From contig NZ_VIUE01000010.1 in the NCBI RefSeq assembly GCF_007828215.1, positions 62,001-126,000 on the forward strand: 64,000 nt of DNA, written 5' to 3'. Made by a program: the position numbers and the translations under genes. This DNA comes from Pseudomonas sp. SJZ074. GTDB taxonomy: Bacteria > Pseudomonadota > Gammaproteobacteria > Pseudomonadales > Pseudomonadaceae. The notes below the pieces were generated by a model. That model saw nothing but the letters and a program-made list of their open reading frames with translations. It searched no databases and was not told the origin of the DNA. This document shows positions 50,664-58,710 of the stretch, one piece after another. Position 1 is the stretch's first letter; every line of letters starts with the position of its first letter.

Positions 50664-52853
50664 ATGACAGACTGGCTGCAAAGCTATGGGGAAATGGCCG
50701 AACGGGTGCGGCGCCATGATTGGGCGAGCACGCCCCTTGGGTTGCCGGCCCAGTGGCCCGATGTATTGAAGACCACCGTGGCCCTCAGTCTCGCCTCCCA
50801 TTTCCCCCAGGCCATTGTGTGGGGGCCGGATCTGATCATGCTGTACAACGATGCTTTCGTGCCCATTCTCGCTAATAAACCCGATGCACTGGGGCGGCGG
50901 TTCGATGAAGTCTGGCGGGAAGCCTGGAGCGAGATCGGGCCGATCGTGCAGGCGGCCTTCGACGGACAAGCGACCTATATCGAGAATTTCCCCCTCGTCA
51001 TCGAGCGTGGCGACGGTCCCGAGCAAGCCTATTTCACGTTCTGCTACAGCCCCATCCGTGACCAGTTCGGCAAGGTCGTGGGCATGCTGGATACTGTCAC
51101 CGAGACCACCTCGACGGTGTTCATGAACCAGCGCCTGGCGGTGTTGGATGCCATCGGTACCGCTGTGGCGAATGTCACCGATCCGCAGGACATCATGGCG
51201 GCCACTACGCGAATCCTGGCGGCGCACCTGAACCTGTCCAATTGCGCATATGCCGACATGGATGAGGACGAAGACGGCTTCACGATTCGCGGCGACTGGG
51301 CCAGGGCGGGCTCGCCCAGTATTGTCGGGCATTACCGGTTGGCCGATTTCGGTCGACTGGCGGTCACCCACCTGAGGGCCGGCAAGGCACTGGTGGTCAA
51401 CGACAATCTGTCGGAGCTGGCGCCAGAGGAGGCGGCGACGTTCCAATCCCTCGGCATTGCGGCGACCATTTGCGTTCCGCTGATCAAGTGCGGACGGCTG
51501 ACAGCGCTGATGGCGATCCATGACAAAACGCCCCGATGCTGGTCTTCCTACGATCTGGCGCTGCTCAAGGAAGTCACCGAGCGATCCTGGGCCCATATCG
51601 AGCGCGCCCGTGCGGACGCCGCCGTGCGTGAGGGGCTGGCGGCCCTGGCCGAGTTGAATGCAACGCTTGAGCAGCGGGTCGAGGAACGCAGTGCGCGCCT
51701 GAAACAGACGGAAGCGGCGTTGCGTCAGTCGCAAAAACTCGAGGCCATTGGCCAGCTCACCGGTGGCGTGGCCCATGATTTCAATAACCTGCTGACGATC
51801 ATCCGTTCTTCCGTCGACTTCCTGCGCATGACCGATCTGTCCAATGAACGTCGCCAGCGCTACATGACGGCGGTTTCCGAAACAGTGGACCGTGCCGCCA
51901 AGCTGACCAGCCAGCTACTGGCCTTTGCCCGACGTCAGCCGTTGAAACCGGAAGTCATCGATGTCGGCAAGCAGGTGCAGAACCTGGGGGACATGCTGGA
52001 GACCATTACCGGGGCGCGGATGCAGGTCAAGGTCGAGTTGTGTGACCGGCCCTGTTACATCCGCGCGGACCTGAGTCAGTTTGAAACAGCCTTGATCAAC
52101 ATGGCCTTGAATGCCCGGGATGCCATGAGCGGCCAGGGCACATTGTGGCTTCGGCTCAAATGCGGCGAAGGCATGCCGCCGATTCGCGGCCATGGGGCGG
52201 CCGGACAACCCTTTGTCGCCGTGGCCCTGGCGGATACAGGGACGGGCATTGCCTCGGAAGACCTCGAACACATTTTCGAGCCCTTCTTCACCACCAAGGA
52301 GGTGGGCAAGGGAACGGGATTGGGGTTGTCCCAGGTGTTCGGCTTTGCCAAGCAGTCCGGTGGCAACGTCGATGTTTCGACCGTTGTCGGGGACGGCACT
52401 GTGTTTACCTTGTACCTCCCGGAAGTCGAAGCCGAAAAACTGCATGAACCCACCCGGGAAGAAAACACGCACCTGATACTAGAAAAGGGCAGGCGCCGAG
52501 TGTTGATCGTGGAGGACAACCTGGAGGTTGGGCGCTTCGCCAATCAGATCCTGCAGGACCTGGGGTACGAGACCGCCTGGGCGACCAACGCCGAGGACGC
52601 GCTGGAAATGGCCGGTCCGGATGCCGCTGCGTTCGATGCGATATTTTCCGATGTGGTCATGCCGGGCATCGGTGGCATCGCGCTGGCCCGGGAGCTGCGC
52701 CAGCGCCGCAAGGATTTGCCGGTGGTCCTTACGTCCGGCTACAGCGAGGAGCTGGTCCATAGCGGTCATGAAGGCTTTGAGTTCTTGTCCAAGCCTTACT
52801 CGGCTGACCAGGTTTCGCGCATTCTAAGCCGGACGATGCGCGCCGCAGATTGA
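50664..52853 (+). CDS. Soluble hybrid histidine kinase (PAS-GAF-HisKA-HATPase-REC)
   Basis: A 729-residue cytosolic sensor kinase. Residues about 20-145 are a PAS domain (VLKTTVALSLASHFPQAIVWGPDLIMLYNDAF). About 150-310 is a GAF domain. A coiled coil (ELNATLEQRVEERSARLKQTEAALRQSQ) leads to the HisKA motif GGVAHDFNNLL with His near 371. The ATPase domain has NMALNARDAM, DTGTGIASEDLEHIFEPFFTTK and GTGLGLSQV. A C-terminal receiver (from about 610) has VEDN and phospho-acceptor Asp near 663 in FSDVVMPG. No membrane helix. No response regulator gene adjoins it, so its output partner lies elsewhere. Confidence 0.94.
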   Translation: MTDWLQSYGEMAERVRRHDWASTPLGLPAQWPDVLKTTVALSLASHFPQAIVWGPDLIMLYNDAFVPILANKPDALGRRFDEVWREAWSEIGPIVQAAFDGQATYIENFPLVIERGDGPEQAYFTFCYSPIRDQFGKVVGMLDTVTETTSTVFMNQRLAVLDAIGTAVANVTDPQDIMAATTRILAAHLNLSNCAYADMDEDEDGFTIRGDWARAGSPSIVGHYRLADFGRLAVTHLRAGKALVVNDNLSELAPEEAATFQSLGIAATICVPLIKCGRLTALMAIHDKTPRCWSSYDLALLKEVTERSWAHIERARADAAVREGLAALAELNATLEQRVEERSARLKQTEAALRQSQKLEAIGQLTGGVAHDFNNLLTIIRSSVDFLRMTDLSNERRQRYMTAVSETVDRAAKLTSQLLAFARRQPLKPEVIDVGKQVQNLGDMLETITGARMQVKVELCDRPCYIRADLSQFETALINMALNARDAMSGQGTLWLRLKCGEGMPPIRGHGAAGQPFVAVALADTGTGIASEDLEHIFEPFFTTKEVGKGTGLGLSQVFGFAKQSGGNVDVSTVVGDGTVFTLYLPEVEAEKLHEPTREENTHLILEKGRRRVLIVEDNLEVGRFANQILQDLGYETAWATNAEDALEMAGPDAAAFDAIFSDVVMPGIGGIALARELRQRRKDLPVVLTSGYSEELVHSGHEGFEFLSKPYSADQVSRILSRTMRAAD

Positions 52854-53010
52854 GTGTTTCCCTTTTGAAACAGTGGGTTCCATTCGTCGGTCGGTGCTCT
52901 CATGATCGTGCGGTCTGTTGATGACCGGCTAGTCTCAAATCCGGGAAGATCGATATTGTCCAGGTAATCGGTTGATACCGGTATCGATCTCGATGAAAAG
53001 GGGAATGGCG

Positions 53011-53196
53011 ATGGGAGCACTGTACAGCGAGGAAAACGCAGCCGCATATCCGATCAATGAAGGGCTGCAATGTGGTCAATCGGCCTATCGGTCGGACTTT
53101 GGCGACGAACCGATCAAGTCCATCCGGACGAAGGTTGCAAAAGTGCAGCGAGGGGAAAAGGCCAAGTTCCTGCCCCGGGTACCTGCCCGAAAATAA
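53011..53196 (+). CDS. Hypothetical small protein (61 aa)
   Basis: A 61-residue basic protein, MGALYSEENAAAYPINEGLQ, then CGQSAYRSDFGDEPIKSIRTKVAKVQRGEKAKFLPRVPARK. A purine-rich AAAAGGGGAATGGCG precedes the ATG. No domain recognised; the frame has sensible composition and normal codon use but nothing else supports it. Confidence 0.45.
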   Translation: MGALYSEENAAAYPINEGLQCGQSAYRSDFGDEPIKSIRTKVAKVQRGEKAKFLPRVPARK

Positions 53197-53253
53197 CTCA
53201 AGCACAGCCTCGCCACTGAAGGCACATACCGTTCATTCAAACTGGAATGAGTC

Positions 53254-53343
53254 TGTGGTGAGGGAGCTTGCCCGCGATTGAATGCAGGCAATCCCAAGCA
53301 AGAGGATTGCCTGGCAGCCTGGTGGATACGAGCTCCCTCGCGT
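53254..53343. repeat. REP pair of the GAGGGAGC class
   Basis: TGGTGAGGGAGCTTGCCCGC on the left and ACGAGCTCCCTCGC on the right form an outer stem; GGCAATCC / GGATTGCC pair inside. Confidence 0.75.
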
Positions 53344-53461
53344 CAGACTATTCCTGCCTTCGATGTCAATATTTCTACTCTTTTTCCTACGAGCGATTTC
53401 TTTCACGTTTCTTTCACACTCGGGAACGTAGGCTGAACTCATCCGTTAGAAAGCAGTACCT

Positions 53462-53488
53462 GCCCGTTTCCCCAGCGGGCTTTTTTTT
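53462..53488 (+). terminator. Orphan intrinsic terminator
   Basis: GCCCG-TTTCCCCAG-CGGGC followed by eight T residues. The nearest plus-strand gene ends 265 bases upstream, beyond a REP pair. Confidence 0.8.
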
Positions 53489-53611
53489 GCCTGTCACAAA
53501 AACTCCCTTTACGTTGGTTGTCCAAGCAGCATGGTTGATGCCGTTTGGCGTAAACTCGCGCCCGCGCGCACCGGCCATCTTTCCCGATGCGGCATTCTTG
53601 AGGTTTTTATC

Positions 53612-54019
53612 ATGCGTTTGACTTTGTCCACCCTGGTGCTTGGGATGGTGGTTGCCCAAGGCGCGATGGCGGCTGGCGATGGTACCGCGGCAATCGGCGG
53701 TGGCCTTGGCGGTGTATTGGGTAATGTGGTCGGCCAGCAGATGGGCGGCAGCACGGGCGCTGCGATTGGTGCCGGTGTCGGCGGCGCGGCTGGCAGTGCG
53801 GTGGGGGCTCGCAAGGGCAGCCGTACCGAAGCCGCCATTGGCGGCGGCCTGGGTTCGGCCGGTGGTTCGATTGTCGGTAATCGCCTGGGCGGTTCTACCG
53901 GTTCGACCATCGGCGCGGGCATTGGCGGCGCGGCGGGTGGTGCGTTGGGCAGCAACCTGTCCAACGACAACGATGGGCATTCCGGCAAGAAACACAAGCA
54001 TAAAAGAAAGCATCGTTGA
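53612..54019 (+). CDS. Exported glycine-zipper protein
   Basis: A 135-residue protein. The signal peptide is MRLTLSTLVLGMVVAQGAMA. The mature part is two near-identical blocks of glycine zipper (AAIGGGLGGVLGNVVGQQMGGSTGAAIGAGVGGAAGSAVGA and AAIGGGLGSAGGSIVGNRLGGSTGSTIGAGIGGAAGGALG), ending in a His/Lys-rich tail (KKHKHKRKHR). Glycine zippers pack in membranes; the duplication is internal. Probably envelope-associated. The ATG at 53612 begins the signal peptide. Confidence 0.82.
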   Translation: MRLTLSTLVLGMVVAQGAMAAGDGTAAIGGGLGGVLGNVVGQQMGGSTGAAIGAGVGGAAGSAVGARKGSRTEAAIGGGLGSAGGSIVGNRLGGSTGSTIGAGIGGAAGGALGSNLSNDNDGHSGKKHKHKRKHR

Positions 54020-54071
54020 GTCGATGTTTGACTGAGACAACCAATCATCACGAGAAACAGAGCCGTACATA

Positions 54072-54105
54072 GCTGTGGCGAGGGGGATAATCCCCTCGCC
54101 ACAGA
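54072..54105. repeat. REP hairpin of the TGTGGCGAGGGG class
   Basis: CTGTGGCGAGGGGGA-TAA-TCCCCTCGCCACAG, a perfect stem after the glycine-zipper gene. Confidence 0.9.
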
Positions 54106-54134
54106 GTGCTGTACTGCGCCCCAATGCATCAACG

Positions 54135-54163
54135 ACCGGCATGAGCTCTTGTGCCGGTTTTTC
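54135..54163 (+). terminator. Intrinsic terminator of the glycine-zipper gene
   Basis: ACCGGCA-TGAGCTCTTG-TGCCGGT followed by a T-run (TTTTCTTT). Confidence 0.75.
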
Positions 54164-54242
54164 TTTCCAGAGCATTTGCCTGGAACGTTTATTCTCCCTC
54201 CGCCTCGAATTGATACATCCATCTATAAATGCGAGGTGTGCC

Positions 54243-54542
54243 ATGACGCCGGAAACCGAAGACAAGGAAGAAAAAGGACCGTCGGGTTTGCCTTTCGTCA
54301 ATGATCCGGGCAATGAAGACCCCGGTTCGCTGATGGATGATGCCCTGGTTCCCTTGATCGAGGCCGAGGACGAAACCCCGGAATACCCGTTGCCCTCGCC
54401 AACCAATTCCCTGGACCGCGACCAACGACCGCCGGATGATGAGACCGGCGCAGAGCCGGTGCCCAGCGAGGACGATGATATCGAGGCGAGCCCGGATGAC
54501 CCGGACATCGCCGGTGATGATGCTTCCGGCAAGCCGAGCTGA
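54243..54542 (+). CDS. Acidic low-complexity protein (99 aa)
   Basis: A 99-residue very acidic protein, MTPETEDKEEKGPSGLPFVNDPGNEDPGSLMDDALVPL..., rich in Asp, Glu and Pro, with DEDDDIEASPDDPDIAGDD-type runs near its end. No signal peptide and no fold expected: it is probably disordered. SD GAGG precedes the ATG. It is conserved in related Pseudomonas from memory; role unknown. Confidence 0.7.
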   Translation: MTPETEDKEEKGPSGLPFVNDPGNEDPGSLMDDALVPLIEAEDETPEYPLPSPTNSLDRDQRPPDDETGAEPVPSEDDDIEASPDDPDIAGDDASGKPS

Positions 54543-54628
54543 CGGTTCGGGCCGCCTGTCGATTTCCCGGCACCATCTGCACGCCCCGGTTGCCACATCA
54601 GGTAGGTACTTCGAAAAGGAGACTCACC

Positions 54629-54985
54629 ATGATGAAGTCAAACATGACGGCACTGACCCTTGCCGGAATTCTTGCAGCCAGTTCACTGGGGGCTGTCGCC
54701 CAGTCTTCGGGAGACAATGCTCCGGTGGATAAAGGCGGTATGCCACCTTCCACTCAAATGGATGCCGGCCGCACCTCCGACGCCAACGGCAACGCGCTGC
54801 CTCCCGGTTCCGTGAGCGGCGGTAACGGTGGCGACGCCAACGGTAGCAGTACGAGCCCTGGCACTGGCAGTGGTTCCACCAGCGGTGGCAGCACTATGGG
54901 CGGCGATTCCTCCAGCAGCGGAACCGGGGCTGGTAGCAGCAACAGCGGTGGCACCTCAGGCGGCTCCAGCGGTTCGAGTCAATAG
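54629..54985 (+). CDS. Small exported Ser/Gly-rich protein
   Basis: A 118-residue protein. The signal peptide is MMKSNMTALTLAGILAASSLGAVAQ. The rest moves from DNAPVDKGGMPPSTQMDAGRTSDANGNALPPGS to runs of Gly and Ser and ends SGSSQ. The plan matches the protein at 10902-11246. An SD AAAAGGAGA lies 9 bases upstream. Likely a disordered periplasmic protein. Confidence 0.7.
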   Translation: MMKSNMTALTLAGILAASSLGAVAQSSGDNAPVDKGGMPPSTQMDAGRTSDANGNALPPGSVSGGNGGDANGSSTSPGTGSGSTSGGSTMGGDSSSSGTGAGSSNSGGTSGGSSGSSQ

Positions 54986-55031
54986 CGCCCAGTAACGACT
55001 CGCCTCTCTTCTGATCTGAAGGCGTTTCCCC

Positions 55032-55066
55032 GTGGCGAGCGAGCTTGCTCGCGTTCGAGTGCATAG
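55032..55066. repeat. Partial REP
   Basis: CGTGGCGAGCGAGCTTGCTCGCGTTCG is a short inverted REP remnant 34 bases after the Ser/Gly-rich protein gene. Confidence 0.6.
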
Positions 55067-55219
55067 CGCTCGCCCCGGGACTTACCACAGAATGCAGTTT
55101 TCCCCGTTGCCTCCTCCTGGCCCCCCTCGCTATTCTGCTGAATCCTTTAAGGCAAACACGTTGCTCCGGTCGTGCCTGAGCCATCCCTGGAATGTTGTGT
55201 TGATAACGGATCAGATGCG

Positions 55220-55915
55220 ATGAATGCACCGCTGAAAGAGTTTGGCCCGATCAAAGCCGTGATTTTCGACATGGATGGGCTGTTGCTGGACACCGAGGGC
55301 ATCTACACCGAGGTCACCTCCATCATCGCCGAGCGTTATGGGCGCACGTTCGACTGGAGCGTCAAGCAGAATATCATCGGCCGGGGGGCCGGGGATCTGG
55401 CCCGCTATGTGGTCCAGGCGCTGGAGTTACCAATCACCCCGGAGGAGTTCCTGGTGATCCGCGAGCCGCTGATGCGCGAGCGTTTTCCCCATGCCCTGGC
55501 GATGCCGGGTGCCGAGGAATTGGTGCGTCATCTCAAGGCCAGCGGCGTGCCCATCGCGGTGGGCACCAGTTCATCGCGCCACACCTTCGCCTTGAAAACC
55601 ACTCTGCACCGGGATTGGTTCGCGTTGTTCGACTTCATCGTCACGGCGGACGATCCGGAAGTGGGCGCGGCCAAACCGGCACCGGATATCTTCCTTGTGG
55701 CGGCCCGTCGTCTGGGCATCGACCCTCGTAATTGCCTGGTGTTCGAGGATTCACCGTTCGGCGTCACCGCCGCGAAGGCGGCGGGCATGACGGCCATCGC
55801 TATCCCGGATCCGGCCATGGCTGATGAAAAATATACCCACGCCGACGGAATCATCCGTTCGCTGAAAATGTTCCAGCCAGGGCTCTGTGGCCTGCCGGAG
55901 CTGGAGCGGGCCTGA
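55220..55915 (+). CDS. HAD family hydrolase (beta-phosphoglucomutase/GS1-like phosphatase)
   Basis: A 231-residue HAD protein. Motif I is FDMDGLLLDT (about 17-26), motif II the Thr/Ser in VGTSSSRHTF, motif III the Lys in AAKPAPDIF, and motif IV VFEDSPFGVTAAKAAGM. An alpha-helical cap lies between motifs I and II. It is the subfamily of sugar-phosphate or nucleotide phosphatases. The ATG at 55220 is preferred over a frame start at 55172. Confidence 0.92.
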   Translation: MNAPLKEFGPIKAVIFDMDGLLLDTEGIYTEVTSIIAERYGRTFDWSVKQNIIGRGAGDLARYVVQALELPITPEEFLVIREPLMRERFPHALAMPGAEELVRHLKASGVPIAVGTSSSRHTFALKTTLHRDWFALFDFIVTADDPEVGAAKPAPDIFLVAARRLGIDPRNCLVFEDSPFGVTAAKAAGMTAIAIPDPAMADEKYTHADGIIRSLKMFQPGLCGLPELERA

Positions 55916-55933
55916 ACCCACGGCGACACAACG

Positions 55934-55970
55934 AAACGCCGGTCATGGTTGAAGCCATGACCGGCGTTTT
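55934..55970. terminator. Bidirectional terminator between HAD and SDR genes
   Basis: AACGCCGGTCATGG-TTGAAG-CCATGACCGGCGTT, a perfect 14-bp stem, followed by T-runs on both strands. Confidence 0.9.
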
Positions 55971-55981
55971 TCATGTCCGGA

Positions 55982-56728
55982 TCAGGCGCCGAAACCACCG
56001 TCGATGGTCAGGCTGGCCCCGGTGATATACGCCGCTTCCGGACCCGCCAGGTAGGCGACGAAAGCGGCGATTTCGTCCGCTTTGCCGTAGCGCCCGATGG
56101 CCATCAGTTGCATCAGGCTGGAGGCGAAGTCGCTGTCGGCCGGGTTCATGTCGGTGTCGACCGGGCCTGGCTGTACGTTGTTGACCGTGATCCCCCGCGG
56201 GCCAAGGTCGCGGGCCAGGCCTTTGGTCAGGCCCACCAGTGCGGCTTTGCTCATGGCGTAAGGAGCTGCGCCGGCAAAGGGCACGCGGTCGGCATTGGTG
56301 CTGCCGATGTTGATCACCCGACCGCCCTCGCTCATGTGGCGTGCGGCAGCCTGGGTGGCGATGAACACGCTGCGCACGTTGACGGCCAGCGTCTGGTCGA
56401 AGTCTTCGAGCTTGAACTCGTCCAGCGGTGCCATCGCCAGCACGCCGGCATTGTTGACCAGGATGTCCAGCCCGCCGAAGGCCTCGGCAGTCGCTTCGAC
56501 GGCATTGCGGATGGCGTCGGCGTCAGCGCTGTCGGCCTTGATCGCCAGGGCCTTGCCGCCCGCTGCCGTGATGCTGTTCTGCAGTTCTTCAGCCTTGGCG
56601 GCCGAGCTGACGTAGGTGAAGGCTACGGCAGCGCCTTCCGCGGCCAGGCGCTTGACGATGGCGGCGCCGATGCCGCGGGAACCGCCCTGAATCAAGGCGA
56701 CTTTACCGTTCAGTGTTTGAGTGCTCAT
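55982..56728 (-). CDS. SDR family oxidoreductase (3-oxoacyl-reductase-like)
   Basis: A 248-residue classical SDR. GGSRGIGAA near 17-25, NNAGV near 90-94, and the catalytic Ser, Tyr and Lys in NIGSTNADRVPFAGAAPYAMSKAALVG. It ends TGASLTIDGGFGA, as in FabG-like proteins. The ATG at 56728 starts MSTQTLNGKVALI. It is divergent from a LysR gene that likely controls it, probably in response to an electrophile or quinone; the substrate is unknown. Confidence 0.9.
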   Translation of the reverse strand: MSTQTLNGKVALIQGGSRGIGAAIVKRLAAEGAAVAFTYVSSAAKAEELQNSITAAGGKALAIKADSADADAIRNAVEATAEAFGGLDILVNNAGVLAMAPLDEFKLEDFDQTLAVNVRSVFIATQAAARHMSEGGRVINIGSTNADRVPFAGAAPYAMSKAALVGLTKGLARDLGPRGITVNNVQPGPVDTDMNPADSDFASSLMQLMAIGRYGKADEIAAFVAYLAGPEAAYITGASLTIDGGFGA

Positions 56729-56853
56729 GATGTTCTCCAAAATGTACCGGGGCGAGATGCCGCGGCGATGGGGTGAGTATCCGGATGCGACTCCAGCTTG
56801 TGTAGACGGACTTTGCTACAGTCTGTATCAACCAAAAGTTTAGAGTGGCGCTA

Positions 56854-57777
56854 ATGGAGACTTTCAGCAGTATCGAATGCTTTGTGCGCAGCGCCGAAGT
56901 GGGCAGCTTTGCCGAAGCCGCACGACGCCTGAGTGTGACCCCGGCGGCAGTGGGTAAAAGCGTCGCCAAGCTTGAGGCGCGTCTGGGGGTACGACTGTTC
57001 CAGCGTAGCACCCGTAGCCTGACATTGACCGAAGCGGGCCAATTGTTCCTGGGGGAAGTGAGCAGCAGCCTCAATACCATCCAGAACGCTGTCGCCAACC
57101 TCGCCAGCGCCGGTGGACAACCGGCAGGCACCCTGAAGGTGAGCATGGGCACCGCGTTCGGTCGATTGTATGTGGTGCCATTGTTGGGGGATTTTCTGCG
57201 GCGGTATCCGGCGATCAATCCGGACTGGCATTTCGATAACCGCCAGGTCGACTTGATCGGCCAAGGCTTCGATGCGGCCATTGGCGGTGGGTTTGAATTG
57301 CCCCCAGGAGTGGTGGCACGCAAGCTGACGGTGGCTCACAGAGTGTTGGTCGCCGCGCCGTCCTATTTGCAACAACAGGCTCCGGTGGTAGAACCGGAAG
57401 ACCTGGCGCAGCACCAGGGCATCTTGATCCGTTCACCGCAAACCGGACGCATCCGTTCTTGGCAACTGACCAGCCGGAGCCGGCAACACAGCCCGTTGAT
57501 ACTGAAAGCTCGCATGACCATGAGTGATTCGGAAGCTGCCTGCGCCACCGCAAGCCAAGGGCTGGGGATTGCCCTGGTAAGCATGCCGTTCGCCGTGCCC
57601 TATCTGGAAAACGGCGCGTTGCAGCGGGTCCTGCCCGATTGGTACGTCGATGACGGCAACATTTCCATCTATTACGCCGAGCACAAACTGCTGCCGGGCA
57701 AGACCCGGGCATTTGTGGACTTCATCATCGAGCAGTTCGCCGCGCAGGGGTTGGGGGAGCGGTTCAGTGCGGTTTGA
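56854..57777 (+). CDS. LysR family transcriptional regulator
   Basis: A 307-residue regulator. The N-terminal HTH (about 1-60) is METFSSIECFVRSAEVGSFAEAARRLSVTPAAVGKSVAKLEARLGVRLFQRSTRSLTLTEAG. The C-terminal periplasmic-binding-like domain follows (residues 90-300), with the pattern IRSPQTGRIRSWQL typical of the CrgA/DsdC-like branch near SDR genes. The ATG at 56854 gives the usual start; a GTG at 56845 also fits. Confidence 0.92.
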   Translation: METFSSIECFVRSAEVGSFAEAARRLSVTPAAVGKSVAKLEARLGVRLFQRSTRSLTLTEAGQLFLGEVSSSLNTIQNAVANLASAGGQPAGTLKVSMGTAFGRLYVVPLLGDFLRRYPAINPDWHFDNRQVDLIGQGFDAAIGGGFELPPGVVARKLTVAHRVLVAAPSYLQQQAPVVEPEDLAQHQGILIRSPQTGRIRSWQLTSRSRQHSPLILKARMTMSDSEAACATASQGLGIALVSMPFAVPYLENGALQRVLPDWYVDDGNISIYYAEHKLLPGKTRAFVDFIIEQFAAQGLGERFSAV

Positions 57778-57796
57778 GTCTGGCTTGGGACCGCGT

Positions 57797-57900
57797 TGCC
57801 CCCATCGCGAGCAAGCTCGCTCCCACAATGGATTTGCGGTGATCAGAAGATTTTCTAACACCACAACCCTGTGGGAGCGAGCCTGCTCGCGATGGGGACA
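57797..57900. repeat. REPIN
   Basis: CCCATCGCGAGCAAGCTCGC...TCCCACAA on the left and CTGTGGGAGCGAGCCTGCTC...GCGATGGGG on the right form two facing REPs with the outer pair CCCCATCGC / GCGATGGGG. Confidence 0.88.
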
Positions 57901-57921
57901 ACACGGTTCAGAGCTGTAAAC

Positions 57922-58650
57922 TCAGCGCCCGAACCGCCCCGGCCAACCAGTGAGGGTCTTGGGCCGAGGCGTCGCATAAGTGCGCACCTTCGATGTCGAC
58001 AGCCCCAGCCGCACCAGGGATTCGGCAATGGTCACCGCCGCTGTCACCCCATCGACCACCGGCACCCCGGTGCGTTGGCGGATCTGCTCATCGAGCCCGG
58101 CCATGCCGCCACAACCCAGACAGATGACTTCGGCCTTGTCTTGGCTGACCGCCAGCTCGGCCTGGCGGACGATGGTTTCGACTGCCCGCTGCGGGTCTTC
58201 CTCTAACTCCAATACCGCCAGGCCACTGGCCCGCACCGAGGCACAGCGGTCGTACAGGCCGGACAGCTTGAGACGGTCTTCGATCAGTGGCACGGTGCGG
58301 TCCAGGGTGGTGACCACCGAATAGGCATGGCCGAGGAACATGGCGGTGCTGGCGCCCGCGTCGGTGATGTCCACCACCGGGACGTCGAGCAGTTCCTGCA
58401 GACCTTCTCGGCCGTGTTCGCCATAGCCGGCCTGGATCACTGCGTCGAACGGTTGGTCGTAGGACATCACCCGATCCATCACGGCGATGGCGGCCAGGTA
58501 ACTTTCGAAATTGCCTTCAATCGAGTCGGCACCGAAATGCGGTGTGAGCCCGACGATTTCGGTGCCGGGTGCGGCCACGGCCTGGGCTTGCCGGGCGATG
58601 GCTTTGGTAATGGATTCGGTGGTGTTGACGTTGACCACGAGAATTCGCAT
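57922..58650 (-). CDS. Aspartate/glutamate/hydantoin racemase family protein
   Basis: A 242-residue protein of the Asp/Glu racemase superfamily. MRILVVNVNTTESIT and VVDITDAGASTAMFLGHAYSVVTTLDRTVPLIEDRL match hydantoin/allantoin racemases. Two Cys are usual: the second is present (EVICLGCGGMAGL), but the first, usually in ACFGDPG, is replaced in QAGYGEHG. So it may not act as a two-Cys racemase. It is downstream of an NCS1 permease with a 60-base gap, in one operon. Confidence 0.85.
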   Translation of the reverse strand: MRILVVNVNTTESITKAIARQAQAVAAPGTEIVGLTPHFGADSIEGNFESYLAAIAVMDRVMSYDQPFDAVIQAGYGEHGREGLQELLDVPVVDITDAGASTAMFLGHAYSVVTTLDRTVPLIEDRLKLSGLYDRCASVRASGLAVLELEEDPQRAVETIVRQAELAVSQDKAEVICLGCGGMAGLDEQIRQRTGVPVVDGVTAAVTIAESLVRLGLSTSKVRTYATPRPKTLTGWPGRFGR

Positions 58651-58710
58651 GAGCAGTTTCCTTTAACGCAGAAAAGACGGCGGCCCGCATCGGTGGGCCG
58701 CCTTGAACGA

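Larger units (their letters stand above)
53197..53611. other. Intergenic region with REP pair and orphan terminator
   Basis: A 415-base gap. It holds a REP pair (53254-53343), a pyrimidine-rich stretch, a possible stem (CCTACGAG near 53388 with CTCGGGAACGTAGG near 53420) and a strong terminator (53462-53488) with no gene before it. A small RNA may be encoded here. Confidence 0.5.
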
